From Maridesulfovibrio zosterae DSM 11974 (lineage in GTDB: Bacteria; Desulfobacterota; Desulfovibrionia; Desulfovibrionales; Desulfovibrionaceae): DNA of 64,000 bases. Position 1 is the first letter of the stretch; each line of letters starts with the position of its first letter. The DNA is taken from NCBI RefSeq assembly GCF_000425265.1, contig NZ_AUDC01000012.1:372001-436000 (forward strand), in the 5' to 3' direction. The notes under the pieces were generated by a model. The model was given only the letters and a program-made list of their open reading frames with translations, ran no database searches and was not told where the DNA came from. Both the position numbers and the translations under genes were made by a program. Of this stretch, positions 63,392-64,000 are shown piece by piece.

Positions 63392-64000
63392 GTGGACAAA
63401 CTGCTGAAATTTTCGCCTGTCATCGTTGCGCTAGCTATGGCTTTAATTCCGACACCACAAGGTCTTCAACCAGATGCATGGTACTTTCTCTGCATTTTTG
63501 TAGGAGTTGTGATCGGGCTTATTGTAGAACCTGTTCCCGCCGCACTTGTAGGCTTACTTGGAGTGGCAGTTATTGCTATCCTAGGACTGGTTGACCCAAG
63601 TGCAAAAGCCAGTCGCAGCTGGGCCTTATCCGGCTTCTCAAATGGAGTCATATGGCTTATATTTGCAGCGTTCATGTTTGCGCTTGGATATCAAAAAACA
63701 GGGCTGGGACGCAGAATAAGCCTTATTCTGATTAGATATCTTGGAAAGAATACACTTGGACTTGGTTATGCTATTGCTTTTTCAGATGCAATAATCTCTC
63801 CTTTCATGCCGTCCAACACAGCTCGCAGTGCAGGAACTATTTATCCAATTGCCAGTAACATCCCCCCCATGTTTGATTCATATTCTGACAAAAACCCACG
63901 CAAAATTGGTTCATATCTGACATGGGTTGCTTTTTCCGCTACTTGTGTGACCAGCTCCATGTTTTTAACAGCACTTGCACCAAATCTTCTTGCTGTTGAC
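63392..64000 (+). CDS. DASS-family sodium/anion symporter, 5' part
   Basis: The frame is open for 203 codons to the window edge. GTG 63392 follows GGAGAGAAT. The visible part has six or so hydrophobic segments, with PTPQGLQPDAWYFLCIFVGVVIGL, VEPVPAALVGLLGVAVIAILGL and a first substrate-site motif, SPFMPSNTARSAGTIYPIA (the SNT signature of the DASS family). Members move C4-dicarboxylates, citrate or sulfate with Na+. The C-terminal half is outside the window. Confidence 0.9.
   Translation, partial: MDKLLKFSPVIVALAMALIPTPQGLQPDAWYFLCIFVGVVIGLIVEPVPAALVGLLGVAVIAILGLVDPSAKASRSWALSGFSNGVIWLIFAAFMFALGYQKTGLGRRISLILIRYLGKNTLGLGYAIAFSDAIISPFMPSNTARSAGTIYPIASNIPPMFDSYSDKNPRKIGSYLTWVAFSATCVTSSMFLTALAPNLLAVD

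Noticed and set aside
1-64000. CRISPR array, prophage, insertion sequence, tRNA or rRNA
   Set aside because: No regularly spaced repeats, integrase, transposase, phage structural gene, or RNA-gene signature was seen on reading both strands.

Overview
The window looks like chromosome from a marine, AT-rich member of the Desulfovibrionaceae (Desulfovibrio or Maridesulfovibrio type). The evidence is a complete rnf operon led by a multiheme cytochrome c, a methyl-accepting chemotaxis protein (MCP) with a C-terminal hemerythrin domain, an MCP with a cysteine-rich PAS domain, an hpnA-type epimerase, and long AT-rich intergenic stretches. The genus is inferred from gene content only. I see no rRNA, tRNA, CRISPR array, insertion sequence or prophage.

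Layout. 1-3.3 kb: a cut-off reading frame, the wreck of a solute-binding-protein gene, a hypothetical gene, and a lipase-like hydrolase overlapping the lipoprotein gene mlaA. 3.4-6.0 kb: a GlxA-type regulator divergent from a cysteine hydrolase, then a drug/metabolite exporter. 6.2-10.2 kb: an M20 amidohydrolase with two membrane proteins (one DUF3100) and a regulator; the same 22-bp element lies upstream of both transcription units. 10.4-18.3 kb: glycosyltransferase, MsrAB, VanX-like dipeptidase, small Cys proteins, and a three-gene photolyase cluster. 18.6-26.5 kb: hybrid kinase, hpnA, degenerate-receiver/TPR protein, an ogt gene behind a decayed alkA, a small monooxygenase and a Bcr/CflA exporter.

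26.9-36 kb is a flagellar block: a small sigma factor overlapping flgD, then flgE, flgK, flgL, fliD, with the flagellin gene upstream as a separate unit. The flagellin leader carries a CsrA-type hairpin. 36.2-40.9 kb holds an overlapping four-gene operon: response regulator, TonB-dependent receptor, YfiR-like periplasmic protein, histidine kinase. It is the best candidate here for an envelope-spanning sensory system. 41-50.6 kb: K+ channel, DUF805, two MCPs, a hybrid kinase and two exported thioredoxin-fold proteins.

51-58.9 kb is the rnf operon (cytochrome c, rnfC, D, G, E, A, B, apbE). It looks rewired. RnfC lacks the glycine-rich NADH/flavin motif, RnfD lacks the usual flavinylation threonine motif, and RnfB carries a fused GltD/NfnB-like flavin and NAD(P)-binding half. 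The window ends with a small monooxygenase, another MCP, and the start of a DASS-family anion transporter.

Main threads for follow-up: the rewired Rnf complex and its structured leader, the receptor/YfiR/kinase operon, the shared operator of the DUF3100 cluster, CsrA control of flagellin, and the sigma factor coupled to hook genes.
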